Positions 11,357-24,274 are shown, numbered from the stretch's first letter. The stretch is 64,000 nt of DNA from Periplaneta americana (GCF_040183065.1 NC_091124.1:95436501-95500500); one strand, 5' to 3'. Notes: a model not told the origin generated them from the letters alone. A program made the numbers and translations.

Positions 11357-12246
11357 TGGTAGTGGTGGTGAAATTGAAGGTTAGGTAATGATAAATAAAA
11401 TACTTTAAGATCTCCTAGAAGTAAAGGCTTCCCGAATTTGCAGAAACAGTTGGGATTTTCTTCACTTGTGCTAGTCCAAGTGAAAGACAATCTCAGCATA
11501 TGTTCAATGTCGGCATTTTTCAACGAATTTAGATTTCATCTTTTATAAGTTCCAGTAAGTCAAATATTAACAAATAAAAACAGATAATATTCAGTCATAT
11601 GTATCATCAATTGTTTTTATCTTTTTCATATTTTTAACTTTTTAACTGCAACATTCCTAGCACTATATAACATATTTTAATATGTATTCCAATGTTTTCA
11701 TAAGATATCGACTATTTATGTCTGAAGACGCCAAGATTTGGCGAAAACGTTCACAATATTAATAATATAATGTAAAGTAATAACCATAGTATTTTACATT
11801 AAAAATAAGTCATATGACTGAATATTATCTGTTTTTATTTGTTGATTTTTCAACGAGTTCAAAAATAATTGATTACATACATTTAAATTTTATATTGAGA
11901 ACAAATAATTATCATAAAGTAAGTACAAGAAACTCTCAGCATATTCATCACTTCACGGCATACCTACGTTTACTGATTCTTTCTTTACAAAATGTTATTC
12001 ACTGCATTGAATCATGAGCTGTCTTCTCACAACCTCCTGTAAGAAGGTCATTGTGTATTGCGAATGACAAGTGTTATTTTCGTGAACGCACAATCGACAT
12101 TTTTACCGACATGTGAATTTGGAGAAGATGTATTAGGTTTAGTGTGCTTCATATAATAAGGAAATGAAATAGAATGAAAAAATTATCTGCAATATATTAT
12201 ATTGAAAAGGATTAAAACTTAATATAATTAATTTCAAAATAAACAT

Positions 12247-12285
<39 letters not shown>

Positions 12286-12871
12286 CATAGATGTCTTGAA
12301 AGTAGGTGACTTTATGGAAGTATTAAGATCTGATAAAATTAAAGTAAAATTTCAACGTAGATAATATTGACAAATACTTCACTAAACGAGCGTCATAAAA
12401 GATAAAATCGAAGTTAATATAGATCAGTAATGAATAATCTAAGCACAAAATAATTTCAAGTGAATGAAAATAAGTGTTCCTTATTAACAACTAACATGTA
12501 TATGTTTTACAATAGAGTAGACGTCAAGGAAAAACGCAGATTAAAAAAATTGACTAACGCAATGTGTTATATAAGACGATTCTGTGAGAGAAATTGAAGG
12601 AGATGCTTTATGTATGTAAGTTCTTCTTCGTACACTGACTATCATAAATGTTGATTCCGATACGATAGTAGAAAGGAATAAAATCCGAAACACGAATAAT
12701 AACTAGTATCGTTATTCTATAAGTAACAGTAAATTCATACAGATCCCATTTCAAAACCTTGCATTTCTGGGGAATGTAAGCCTAAACTCAAAATATAAAT
12801 TTATACTTTGCAACCTTAAAAAAGAAATACTTGTAGGGTGCTGTATTATATTTTAAGTAGTGTGTTAGAAT
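11357..12871. other. No gene seen; contains (TA)n at 12249-12282
   Basis: Very AT-rich. A palindromic motif pair agtcatatgtatcatcaatt/aagtcatatgactg flanks about 220 bases (11592-11820), and cagataatattcagtcatat recurs inverted as atatgactgaatattatctg. This suggests an old inverted duplication or MITE. No coding motif was seen. Confidence 0.5.
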
Positions 12872-13134
12872 ATTTTTATTTTTATTTTATTGGGTTATTT
12901 TACGACGCTGTATCAACATCTAAGGTTATTTAGCGTCTGAATGAAATGAAGGTGATAATGCAGGTGAAATGAGTCCGGGGTCCACCACCGAAAGTTACCC
13001 AGCATTTGCTCCTAGTGGGTTGAGGAAAAACCCCGGAAAAACCTCAACCAGGTAACTTGCCCCGACCGGGATTCGAACCCGGGCCACCTGGTTTCGCGGC
13101 CAGACATGCTGACCGTTACTCCACAGGTGTGGAC
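12872..13134 (-). mobile_element. tRNA-derived SINE (family B)
   Basis: On the minus strand the head is the tRNA-like ccacacctgtggagtaacgg with B-box gggttcgaatcccgg. It is followed by ttacctggttgaggtttttc and the conserved ctgggtaactttcggtgg, ending in the tail ttagatgttgatacagcgtc. Closely related copies lie at 19561-19823 (minus) and 63484-63725 (plus), with the head module shared at 32592 and 60295. Confidence 0.92.
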
Positions 13135-15324
13135 GTTAGAATATCTCACGTTCAAAAAAAGTTTAATTTCATTTACTGTATTCCATAGATCTTACATCGT
13201 CACTGTAACTTTGAGATGTGGAACAAGTAAAAAGTTACACAAAAATACGCAGTGCACAGCAAACTGATTAAGCCATTAAGTCAATTCATAAGCACAAACA
13301 ATTCATCAGTTAAGTAGCGTAGAGGGTATAGGTATGGTCAAAATGTTTATATTAGCTAATTATATTCTGATCCTTTCCTGTTGACACTTCAAAGTTTTAA
13401 GATAATTAGGCAGTGACTATTTCGTATATTTATTTTCACTTTTTGTTGTCCATTTTATAAGTAAGATATAAACTAACTTGCGATATCATTTTTAATACCA
13501 TTAAACTTTAATTTATTTACAATAATATTGTGATCTATACAATTAGATGCTTTAGCTAAATCAAAAAATATAATCACTGAATATCCCTTCAATATATAAT
13601 TTAAAATTTAAAGAATTCAGTACTTCAACCACAAATATAACAACTGTATTCCCTGTCGATTTTTGTTTTCTCAGTCCAAACTGCTCTAAAATTAGTTGGA
13701 TTCCAAAAGTGATACATCCACTTTACATCATAACTCACAACTTTCTCAAAATGTTTGAAAAGTTGACGGAAACATATTTTTCCATTCTCTAAAACTGTAA
13801 AAAGTGTGATCTTATCATATAATCATTCTATCTGCATGTAGTGTACAGCCTTCTCTTGAATTAGGCGAAATTTATTTAATTGCCTATAAAAATGTACTAT
13901 AAATTTACTCTACATGCATAGCGGTCGGAAGATCTTTGAACCATGAATGATTTATAGATATTTAATCAATAATATCGCTATATCTTGTTCCGTTACAATA
14001 GTGCTGATAAGGTCTGAAAATTCGCAACAATATGTACAACAAACGCATCTTACTTCTTTGAAATCTGATGACGTCAATTTCTTTCGTAAAAGAAGAGATA
14101 ATGTGATTACTTGCAGTACAGGAAATGAGATTTAAGCAGGTAATCACATAACTCCAGTACTTGTTTCAATAGGTAAGAAAATTTTTAAATGATGAACTAT
14201 AAATATATCCCATTTTTGAAATTTAACGAAATTCCTATATGTTACCAGTTTCAGCATAATTTAGAATGGCACACATTGGCACTTCTGTGCCACCAGATTC
14301 GATGCGATATCTCCACCTGAGACAAGAAGCATAAGCCTATATTATAGTCTACACGAGCTATCGGCAGATTTATACTCACGATGACATCACTGGACGTAAT
14401 CCGCAATACATATGACGTAATATCAACCGAGGAGTATAGAGCATTCCGTTCGGATCCCAGTGGCGGACTTTCATCACAAGCATCTGACGCAGACTACATG
14501 TTAATGATTTATAGTTGGACAAATTATATTTTATTTACCTCAGTTGTTACTGTGCCACAACAAGATAGGAAAATACGTCACAGTTTGCCACTCTAAATAC
14601 AACTCGTAACTTTTCGTCTGTTACGATCTTTGTTTCGATTTTACAAGTTTTCGTTCAGAAAGCAATTGTTCGGTAATAGGCTACACTGAATGTAGAGCCC
14701 AACATAGCAGCTATGTATGGTAGCGGCAGGTACCCTAAGCTAGGACAGCAGATATGTTTCTGTGGAGAGTATTTTAAATAAATCTAAGGCAGTCTGATGT
14801 GTTATACCTACAACAGAAACATTTTATGTCCTCACTTATTTCCAGCTCTCTTAAGGGGTTAGGTACAGCTTACAGCAGTAAAATTTTGGAAATATTCAAC
14901 ATTTTTTTTCCTCCATTACTGTATCTTGTACAAAAATGAAAATTACTATGTGTAAAACACTGCTCTTCTGCTATATGAAAAACAAATATTTTTACGATAA
15001 AAAATATTATTCTTTTTAATTCAAAATAGTAGCAGTTCACTGTGCAGTGATGGAGCGTTTCCCTCATAATTAAAAAGCTATCCAACATTCTGTGATGAAA
15101 TTTTTTATGTGTATTTATGCATTTCATATCTACAATGTGATGCAAAATCACTTCTCAACCTTTGATAGATTGTCTGATAAAAATAAATTAATTAAAAAAA
15201 TGGTCACATATCAGTATTTTCATCTAACACAAAATAAAAAGAAAATTCATTTAGGAATGTAGCTGAAAAAAACATAATATTTTAAACATGAGTTTCAGTA
15301 ATAAAATAAAAGAGAGAGAACATG
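13135..15324. other. No gene seen
   Basis: AT-rich, only short frames on both strands. At about 14855 ttaaggggttaggtacagct resembles a piggyBac-type MITE end (TTAA followed by GGGG), but no partner end was identified. Confidence 0.45.
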
Positions 15325-15515
15325 AAAAAGTTAACAAGTTCATCCAGGAATGGGGGCTAATTTCAAATGATATAATTGCGAAGAGTTTCAAAAAAACTTA
15401 AATCTCGAACAAAAAGGACGGCACGGAAGACGACTGTATCTGCGAGAGGGATGACAATAATGAAATATCACAGAAGGGAGCAGACGCGGCGACTTCCGAA
15501 GAAAGCGACGAGTGA
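15325..15515 (+). pseudogene. pogo/Tigger-type transposase C-terminal fragment
   Basis: One frame reads KFIQEWGLISNDIIAKSFKK, a stop, then ISNKKDGTEDDCICERDD and an acidic tail ending SEESDE before a stop at 15513. The order 'W..IS..II..SFKK.GISN..DGTEDD..(acidic)' is the C-terminal signature of pogo/CENP-B-like transposases. One in-frame stop and no upstream DDE core make it a relic. Gggaaaatttcgcgagtaaa near 15912 may belong to its far TIR. Confidence 0.7.
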
Positions 15516-15989
15516 TAGGGTAAATCTTTTTCTTCCAAATTACTGTAATAATCTATTGATGGTAGCCAGACCCTAATATGCATTTTATAGTTTACCGTAT
15601 CAATTAAACTTTTTTATTTTCTTTCATCAGGGTTGTTCTTTTGCACGTGTTATCGTACGCAGTCAGACGGCAGCGAGCGGTGCTACACTGGCCCACCTCG
15701 TTACTAACAATATTACTCTTTCTTTTTGTGTAATTAAAGTTAATTGTATAAATTGTTTACAGTATCATAATTATTTCTGTAGACCTTTAAAATAAATAGC
15801 AGTAAAACTTTAGTGAGTTGTACCCTATGTATTTTTTTATTTCAGATTCAAAATTAAATTCGCATAAATTTCCCTCCCCTATTTTTCATGTTAAAATGGA
15901 AAAAAAGGGGGGAAAATTTCGCGAGTAAATATGGTGTTCAAATAAATCACAGTTTCTCAGTAATAATGGATATGTGACTATACGGATGA
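15516..15989. other. No gene seen
   Basis: Probable noncoding 3' part of the pogo-type relic; ends near the degenerate tandem repeats. Confidence 0.4.
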
Positions 15990-17390
15990 TAAAATTATTA
16001 TAATATGAACACATAATATAAAATAAATTGTATAAGTCCATAAGAATAAATAATTTTATTTTCATACTACACAACATTATAACTTATAATATCCAATCTG
16101 TTGATAAGTAAAATATTGATTTCATTTTCATAATACACATAATTCATTGTAGCTTGCAATATCCAACCTGAGAATAAGTAAGATTATTTCATTTTTATAT
16201 TAAACATAATAAACTTAAAGTATCCTATTTGTTAAGAGACAGAAAAGAAAAAAAAATCATTTTCATGCTTTACATAATTGCAGTTTATAATATCCACTCT
16301 GTTAACAAATGAAATAAATAATATCCAAACTGTTAAATAAATGTTTTCATTTTCATAATATTATACACAATTATAAATTACTCTCCAGCTTGTCAAATAA
16401 AATAAATTATTTCATTTTCATACTACACATTATCGTCGTGCATGACATATCCTATATTCGGTTCATTTTGTCGAGTATGGCGAAGTTCGATATTTGCCTA
16501 TGTTTGCTTTGCAGAAGGAGGCCTATCATGTTTGTTCCCCAATATTATGAAAAATATTTGCTTTCCTCCTCTCACATCCCTTCATGTTTTAAACTAGCGT
16601 TGTGCATTACATGCACTATGTTCTGTTCAAATTTGTCGAGTATGGTGAAGTTCAATATTCGCTCTGCAGAAGGAGACTTGTCGTGTTTGTTCCACCTTGT
16701 TATAAAAAAATTCCCTGTCCTCCACTTCCACCCCTTCATGTTTTAATCGCTTAAGGATTTTAGCACAGATCTTGCGAGTAGTTTGTCACATGAAATAAGA
16801 TGAAGTTTGTAAAAACCTTAGTTGCCTCTCTCATGTTCGAACATTGCAGGACGCTATTTTAAACCGCTCAAGGATTTGAGCACATATCTTGCGATTAGTT
16901 CTCATAAGAAATAAGACGAATTTTGTCGTGTTTTGATTTTCTCTCTCATGTTTGAACATTGCACAATACTAGTCGGTATTATGAACACATGCGGTTTTTT
17001 AATATTTTGTTTGATTTATTTACATGTATATTTTCAAGTGTTTATTCACATTAATAAGAAAATTTACCTATACTCATTACTATGCGAAACTTCGCAAGAT
17101 ATGTGACTGACACCCTTATGCAGCCAACGCATAAAGGCGCAAGGAGGGGAGGAACTATGGAGAGAGGCGCCGAACATGTGTAAGGAAGGGGAAAGATTGA
17201 ACAAACGCAAAGAGAACTTCGGTTCCATAGAGACTCTGCAAACTTGAACCGAACATAAGACCTCTGACCAATTTAGTTTACATGCTTCACTTCCACGTAC
17301 TGTTGGATGCCTACGGAGTAGGGCGAAGTTTGTAGTACCTTGATATCCTCTCTCGTGATCGAACGTTGCAGGATACTAGTTCATACTTGG
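15990..17390. repeat. Mosaic of degenerate tandem repeats
   Basis: Three repeat families follow each other. From about 16050 to 16430 a unit of roughly 75-85 bp recurs (ttatttcattttcatactac, aatatccaatctgtt). From 16435 to 16745 two copies of a roughly 165-bp unit share tgtcgagtatggcgaagttc, gcagaaggag, catgtttgttcc and ccttcatgtttta. From 16750 to 16980 two copies of a roughly 120-bp unit share gcttaaggatt/gctcaaggattt, agcacagatcttgcgag, aaataaga and ctctctcatgttcgaacatt. Another piece of the last unit stands at 17340-17390. No coding motif. Confidence 0.7.
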
Positions 17391-17911
17391 GACAGCTAAA
17401 TATTAGTACAGTTGAGAACGTTTCATTCACAATCACGCCATCAAGGATTATCTAATTGAGTCACTTCCAGTTACATATGAAGAGTCCACTGCAAGAATGA
17501 TAGTTGTCGAAAATGAACCAAGACTGTCAATGCATAGCTTAAGACATATAGAATGTACATACAGAGTTATATGGCATTAACACTGATAGTCATTGTCCAG
17601 TAATGATCGGAAAATCACAGTTAAACTTTGAGCGCTAAGCATTTCAAACTTTCAATTGCTTATCCTGCAAAATGTATTCCAAATGACATCCATCATTATT
17701 GCAGTGGAATCTTCATATGAAACTAGTTTCTTCATTTTTACGTAAACGTTCCTGTTTTCTCTTTGCACTCTAATTAAGTGCCACATATTCTTCTTAGGTG
17801 AAGGACCAATCAAAACCTTGAAATTATTCAACAGTAACAAATAGCCAGATGCTTAATAATATATCATTGACGAGCGATATCATAGTTCGTCGCAATAGTG
17901 TAAAAAGTACA
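17391..17911. other. No gene seen
   Basis: Ordinary noncoding sequence; one 62-codon minus frame has no motif. Confidence 0.4.
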
Positions 17912-18548
17912 CATACACACATACATACATACACACATGTATACATACATACACATGTATACATACACATGTATACATACACATGCATACATACATACAC
18001 ACACTGTACATACATACACATGTATACATACATGCATACATACATATATACATACACACATACATACATACATACATACATACACATGTATACATACACA
18101 TGCCTACATACATGCATACATACATACATACACATGTATACATACATGCATACATACATACACACATACATACATACACACATACATACATGCATACATA
18201 CATACACATGTATACATACATGCATACATACATACACACATACATACATACACACATACATACATGCATACATACACACATGCATGCATACATGCATACA
18301 TACACACATGCATGCATACATGCATACATACACACATGCATGCATACATGCATACATACATGCATACATACATACATGCATACATGCATACATACATATA
18401 TACATACATACATACATACATGCATACATGCATACATGCATACATGCATACATGCATACATGCATACATACATACATACATACATACATACATACATACA
18501 TACATACATACATACATACATACATACATACATACATACATACATACA
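17912..18548. repeat. Long (CATA)n microsatellite with CATG/CACA variants
   Basis: About 640 bases of tetranucleotide repeat, CATA interspersed with CATG, CACA and TATA units. The 3' end (about 18463-18545) is nearly pure CATA and the 5' part is more degenerate. Because the period (4) is not a multiple of 3 and stop codons are absent, all frames stay open on both strands and give long His/Tyr/Thr or Met/Cys/Tyr/Val strings. These are artefacts. Confidence 0.97.
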
Positions 18549-19560
18549 CGTACATTTTCGAATAAGTAATTAGTTTTACAATATCGAGAGAAGTAATACG
18601 TGAGGCCTAAGAAAATGTGAACCAGCGAAGAACGAATGTCCTATTTGATATCAAGAGTAGCACTGATCACAAAGAAGGACGTCCAATCGTACAGGCCAGA
18701 AGATCGTACTCCGTAAGACAGGAAAAAAGTATTATGTGAAATACATCTGCCGTTAAAATAAGGAAACGATTTTATTGCAAGATCATGATACCTAATCTGA
18801 ATTACAATGAGGGAATGTAGAGATAAACAATTGAAAGAAATGGACTTGACTTGTCTCGTGAATTATATAGATTAATTATTTTGTCCTGCTGATTCGTACA
18901 TGTCTATTACATTTCGTTCTGTCACTTATGACTTATCGTAAGACGTGGATATCAAAGTCCTATCTCTTGCTGATAACATTAGTTTTAATACGATGATTAA
19001 CAAGATATGATAAACGTGAAATGAAAGAAGTCGAGACAAGGCAATGGCTGTAATTCATCGCAAAGAAATTCTTGGCAGAATAATGGCGAATATTCAGAAT
19101 TTTATGAGGAGTTGGCATATAAGATTGTAGGTTAACGCATTGAATTTGCCTCCAAAATAAGGAGTGTGGCTTTTATATTTTTTTTCAGATCTCAATACCA
19201 AATTAATTTCTATTTATTTCTGGTATCAGTTTAAGCTTTTGTTATAGTGTACACTATATTCTTTCCTTTCAATATTGAAGGACTAGGCGTTACATAATGA
19301 CAAGCCACACTCATCAGATTTTACAAGAGTCATTTTTAGGTTTTAAAAAATTCTATAATTAATAATAGACTTTTCAATGTCAAAGAGGTCATAGTATCAT
19401 AAACAATTATTTGTTTATTCATCGTTTGCAACCGTGGAAAGTCACTTCAGTCCATTTAAATTTTGTTATTATTTATTTCTCATTACAGAATATGCTTTTT
19501 CGTGGCATGTCATTATGTTGCATGAATATTTTTAACGAATCTTCCATTATCAAAGATAAT
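18549..19560. other. No gene seen
   Basis: No frame with a recognisable motif, and no structured repeat. Confidence 0.45.
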
Positions 19561-19823
19561 GGTTTTATTTATTTTAGTAGGTTATTTTACGACGCTGTAT
19601 CAACGTCTTAGGTTATTCAGCGTCTGAATGAGATAAAGGTAATAATGCCGGTGACATGAATCTGGGTTCCAGCACCGAAAGTTATCCAGCATTTGCTCGT
19701 ATTGGGTTGAGGGAAAACCCCGGAAAAAACCTCAACCAGGTAACTTGCCCCGAACGGGAATCGAACCCGGGCCACCTGGTTTCGCGGCCAGACGCGCTAA
19801 CCGTTACTCCACAGGTATGGACA
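19561..19823 (-). mobile_element. tRNA-derived SINE (family B)
   Basis: Nearly the same sequence as 12872-13134: minus-strand head ccatacctgtggagtaacgg, B-box gggttcgattcccg, body aacccaatacgagcaaatgc and tail cagcgtctgaatgag. Roughly 260 bp. The 91-codon frame across it is fortuitous. Confidence 0.92.
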
Positions 19824-20854
19824 GAAAAATATTATAATTTAATAATTTTTATAATTGACCGGACTGCAAAACTTCATGCAGTAAAAATTCTAAAAATACT
19901 TAAGGGATTCATGAAGAAAAATGCACTATAAAATAAATTATTTGCAGTAAATATAAACATTTATTGTAATTACTTTTGTAAGAAGCTAGTTTCTTTTATA
20001 AAGCTGGTAAAATGAAACATGTCAACATTTTAAACATTATTCATAAGTAGGAAATAAATATTTAATGTTTTAAGATATTTTATTTTGACAAATCAAATTA
20101 ATGTTTGTTTGTTCGTGTAATGCTGTAAATTCTCCATCTTCAATCCGCAGGAAGAAAAACACTTACTGCAGCTTATTACTTGCAAAACAATCCCTTATTG
20201 TTGTAATATTGGTATAAATTGAATCACAGATAGGTTTAAATGATAGTTTTGAAAAGTATTCTACCTCTTAAAGGTAATTATAGCTAGTTTAATAGAAAGA
20301 CAAAAATATTACTTTGTATTAAATTCCGCTATTGGAAAGACGTTTATGCGAGTAATTTATTGTTGCTATAGATAATAAAATTATTAATCAAGGTTTATTA
20401 TATGATATACTACTTTCTTAAAATATTAAAATAAATATTTAGATATAATGAATAACCAAATAAGATATCACTGATTTACCGATAACCACGTGTCTTCACA
20501 CTGGCACACTATCACTGTGCAATCTTGGGTATTAATCTCATACAACATTACAAGGGAAAATTTTGATGGCTTTCTTTGAATCACACGTAGTCAAGCTGCA
20601 GTATATACTATACGTACTTTCATATAATTCGACAAATCACTTTATAAAATTAATGTGTCAATTAAATATACAAATTAAGAATAAAAGACATGCATTTAAA
20701 CAAACACTTAAAAACATGCAACATGAATTCAAATTTAATTGGAGAACTATTAGTTGAGATCAGTATAAAAGTACTTGATCGATGATTTAATATTATATTA
20801 ACTGTGAGGTTATTAAAAAGTATCGGTGGAATTACTGATAACATGATGGTATTT
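19824..20854. other. No gene seen
   Basis: AT-rich, short frames only. Confidence 0.45.
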
Positions 20855-20985
20855 TACGAGATCAGGCAGAAAAATCCCGAAGGGATTTCCCGGCATTCGT
20901 TTCACAGCTGGGAAATACCTCAGAAAAAAAATCCAGTCAGGTAATCAGTCAAAGCAACCATCGAAGACACGTAACAGCATAAGTT
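20855..20985 (-). mobile_element. Diverged SINE-like fragment
   Basis: Minus-strand reading gives gattacctgactggatttttt followed by ctgaggtatttcccagctg, which parallels the 'acctggttgaggttttcccgg' body of the family B SINE. The tRNA head is not recognisable. It is adjacent to the family A SINE at 20993. Confidence 0.45.
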
Positions 20986-20992
20986 GTCCATC

Positions 20993-21368
20993 GCTGTGGT
21001 CTCGTGGTAGCTTTTTTGCTCCCGAACCAAGGAGGCCGGGGTTCGAATCCCCACTTAAGACAAGTTGCCTGGGTGAGGTTTTTACGGGGGTTTTCTCTCA
21101 TTCCTAGGGATGAATATCAAGTAACTTTATCAGGCGTATGGAACCCATTCATTCTCGCAACTTCCTTTCCTCCCTTATCATCATTTCATCTTCATTTCCG
21201 GTTTTCTTTCTTCGTTTTCAGATCACGCCTGCGACGGCCCTCCGAAGTTGCTGACTGTCTCGGCCGGCTTCCATGGATATGTTAAGAAGCGGTAGTTGGT
21301 GGCCAGCAGCGGAACCCACTCCCCTCCCGACGGGAGAAGGGGCTAACACCTCAGATCGCTGAGACGGA
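20993..21368 (+). mobile_element. tRNA-derived SINE (family A), with head
   Basis: Head catcgctgtggtctcgtggt (A-box-like) and B-box gggttcgaatcccc, then gacaagttgcctgggtgagg and the family A body (ggttttcagatcac, cctccgaagttgctgac). The 3' end (ccctcccgacgggagaaggg) differs from the copies at 3758 and 55440, so this is a different subfamily. Confidence 0.88.
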
Positions 21369-21774
21369 AGAGGATTCTTACAATTCATATACACTGAGCA
21401 TTTCATATTTTCTCTATCAGCACAAAAAAAAAACTGTTCCTACCACGCTTCTTGAAATTCAAGTTTTCTACTCATTTGTTTTCTGTTTTGAAAGATACAT
21501 TTTCGAAACATAATATCCAACGCACTTAACAGCATTGGAATGGAATACAATTTACGGGAAGGGGGCACTATGTCCCCGAACTGCAGCTTGTAACGATCTA
21601 TTGCACTAACTCTCAAGCTTCGCGCACTCCTTAACCCATACTGGCTGACTGTAAGGTTCACTGCTTACTCAGAGTTCGAGCAGGCAACTTTCCTCGTCCC
21701 TAGGCCAGCCCCCTCCGTGCGTCGCCAGTCGGCGATAGGAAATTGCTATGAAATGATGACGAAGTGGAGAAATG

Positions 21775-21960
21775 GTGACGGAATGACGTGATATCTAATA
21801 TGGAGAAAAACCCGAGAACCCGGAAAGAAACCCCAAATGCGATATTGTTCATCACAAGTGTCATTATGGATTTTTAATAAAAAATTCCAGACCTGACTGA
21901 GACTCAAATCTAGGCCTTCTGCGTGGCAGGCCGCAGGTCTGACCACTCAGCCACCGTAGG
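21775..21960 (-). mobile_element. tRNA-derived SINE (family D)
   Basis: On the minus strand it starts cctacggtggctgagtggtc, an A-box-like start, followed by a B-box-like gatttgagtctcag and tctggaattttttattaaa. The body includes tgggtttctttccgggttc (minus) as in other tRNA-SINEs. It is about 185 bp and noncoding. Confidence 0.65.
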
Positions 21961-22179
21961 GTACTTAACAGCATTATAAATGTACGTCCCCTGCTGATTC
22001 TGCAAACTTACTTGTAACGAAGTGAACAGAGTTAGAGGAGGGTGGGAGTATGTTGCCATCATTATGCTTGAATAGAGGCAGGGTCATGTGTCGCGACCAA
22101 TGACGTTATAGTTACGTCACGACACAGCTTTTGTCGATCACAGCGCTGGTGTATACGCTAGTGTGGACAAAACTACATT

Positions 22180-23039
22180 ATGTTACTACATTATGGTACA
22201 AGATACACGTGACGTCATCAATTTTTCAACTAGCACTACATATTTTAATCATGTTACATTGATTACACACATTAAGACGACTTCAAAAAAGTATCACAAT
22301 GTCACCTTCCCAATCAATAACAACAACAAAATGCAAAATGTCATCAGAATGTGCCGTTTCTTGTGGTGTTTCATTCATCTTGTGCATTAACTTACACAAA
22401 ACGAAAGACGACTGACGTCCGTACATGTCGTGTGTTTGCTGTCTTAACATGTAAACAAACCACAACAACTGTCGACGCCACAATCCACATACAGTGGGCT
22501 GCACGTTCTCCGGACTTGTCGCCACTCAACTTCTTTCTGTAGGGAACTGTATAGGACAGTGTTTACCAGAACATTCTGACAATACCAGATAACATGTAGC
22601 AACGATTTCGACAGGCTTGTGTGTCAATTCAGCCAGCAACATCCCGGACATTAATACGGTCTTTCGGGGAACGCCTTCGAATGTGCATTAATGTGAATGG
22701 CCACTACTTGAAACATCTTTTGTGACTCAAAGTATAACATTTTCACATTGGAAGTACGTTTTTGTTTCCTTTTGTTGTTATTGATTGGGAAGTTGACATT
22801 GTGATACATTTTTGAACTCGTCTTAATGTGTGTAATGAATGTAACATGATTAAAGTATGTAGTGCTGTTTGAAAAACTGATGACGCCATGTGTATCTTGT
22901 ACCATAATGTAGTTACATGCACTAAATCTCCACACTCATGTTAGCTCCTCGTTCTAACATAACGCTCAAAAACAAAAATTCCAATATCTATCCTAACAAG
23001 AAAGTTATAATAGGTTCACAAGATAAATGGGACACCCTG
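22180..23039. mobile_element. Deleted mariner-type transposon with about 165-bp inverted repeats
   Basis: 22180-22345 (attatggtacaagatacacg through caatcaataacaacaac) is repeated inverted at about 22770-22920, at roughly 90% identity by eye. The right terminus gggacaccctg at 23029-23039 is followed by TA, a common mariner end. The left terminus is not recognisable, so that end is truncated or rearranged. The interior holds the C-terminal part of a transposase (22480-22725). Confidence 0.75.
22480..22725 (+). pseudogene. Mariner-type transposase C-terminus, broken
   Basis: One frame reads IQWAARSPDLSPLNFFL, then a stop where Trp-Gly would normally follow, and continues for about 60 codons with three TAG stops in all, ending SFGERLRMCINVNGHYLKHL. 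The SPDLSPLDFFLWG-like block holds the third catalytic Asp of the D,D(34-39)D family (the D of PDL). Asn replaces the second Asp of the block. The two upstream catalytic Asp residues are deleted. The element cannot encode its own transposase. Confidence 0.85.
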
Positions 23040-23045
23040 TATACA

Positions 23046-23680
23046 CATTATAGACAAATAAATAGTAACTGATCACATGTTACAGCGTCTTTATTTTATA
23101 TCTTCTCGAATGGATCATCCTGCGTATGTATAAATGACTCTAAGATCTGTCCAGCGAAAGAATAAAGTGTTGTAAACCATAAAAAATCAATTACAAACCG
23201 AAATGTATCACCATAATTACCAACCATTGTAATATTAGTCAATCAGAGATCTCAAGATCGCGTGTATGTGTTTATACCACTTTATTCTTTCGTTGGACAG
23301 ACTTTAACTTAAACAACTTTTCTAAAATCAACTGTGCCAAAACTGGCGTTAAGAACGTCGAATAATCGTTCTTGTAGCATAATATGTTCTATTTTGTGTT
23401 TACGGCAGTTCTCTGGCAATTTCAATCCAAATGGGCATGCTTAAAATGAATAATTACGTGGATTATCTGATAAAGCTGATAAATACACGCTCAAAAATGT
23501 ATCACATAGCGGAAATAAGAGTTCTTTATCTTCCTTTATTGTCTTCAGCACGTGAGAAACGCATTCACTGATAAAATATTACACTAATTTCAAATGTAGA
23601 AAATAAGTGGCTGTTGTAAATCGAACAATTACATATTATATGATTTTAATAATAAAATATACTTTCTAACAAGCAAACTT
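23046..23680. other. No gene seen
   Basis: AT-rich. The phrases ctttattctttcgttggaca (23280) and agataagatctgtccagcgaaag-like text (23146-23163) are inverted relative to each other across about 130 bases, suggesting a small MITE at about 23145-23305. Confidence 0.4.
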
Positions 23681-23681
23681 T

Positions 23682-24270
23682 CCCATAGGGGCAGATAAAA
23701 AAGTTATTTTTTTTTCTTCCATCATGTTAATAATGTCAAAACAAATGCTTGTACAAATTTTGGCCACTCAAGCCCAATTACGAGGGCCGTAAAATATAAG
23801 TTTCCCTGGGGCCATTTACACAAATAAAAACACAGTTTCATTGGAAAAATTTATTGGAATAGATATAACACTGTTGAGTTATTTTTCAACATATTCCCCA
23901 CTGAAACTGAGACACTTATCATACTATGGGATCGACAGAGATGTGCAGACGGCTGTCATACACTGGTTACGATCCCAGGTGGTAGACTTATACGTCACAG
24001 GGATACCAAAGTTGAGTCCACGGTATGACAAATGTCCAATTCCAGTGTGGAATATGTTGAAAAGTAGCTCAATAATAATTATTGGTCTATCAGTTTAAAA
24101 AAAATATATTTCCATAAAATTGTATTTTCTTTCTATAAACGGCCTCCGAGAAATTTATTTTTACAGTCATCGCAATAATTGCGCTCGAGTGGCTGAAATT
24201 TGTATAAGAACTTGTTTTAATATTATTAACATGGCGGAAGAAAAAAAATAACTTTTTTATCTGCCCCCAT
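23682..24270. mobile_element. Deleted mariner-type transposon with about 110-bp inverted repeats
   Basis: The left arm (cataggggcagataaaaaag, then ttcttccatcatgttaataa) recurs inverted at 24165-24270 (gggggcagataaaaaag, ttcttccgccatgttaataa) and extends to acaaatttnagccactcnag. The interior includes a transposase C-terminal remnant at 23841-24070. The exact ends and target duplication are unclear. Confidence 0.78.
23841..24070 (+). pseudogene. Mariner-type transposase C-terminal remnant
   Basis: The frame contains VIHWLRSQVVDLYVTGIPKL followed by SPRYDKC. This parallels the mariner C-terminal pattern 'V..WL..Q...F...GI.KL..R..KC....G.Y..K'. The catalytic Asp residues are absent. An 85-codon frame is open, but its N-terminal part is derived from the inverted repeat rather than the family. 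Confidence 0.6.
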
Positions 24271-24274
24271 GAGA

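Noticed and set aside
14381..14596. 71-codon plus frame as a gene
   Set aside because: No recognisable motif, no splice or promoter context, and composition like its surroundings.
17824..18573. Open frames of 145-243 codons on both strands with His/Tyr/Thr or Met/Cys/Tyr/Val repeats
   Set aside because: They are six-frame readings of the (CATA)n microsatellite, which lacks stop codons in any frame. Overlapping frames on both strands and no flanking gene structure.
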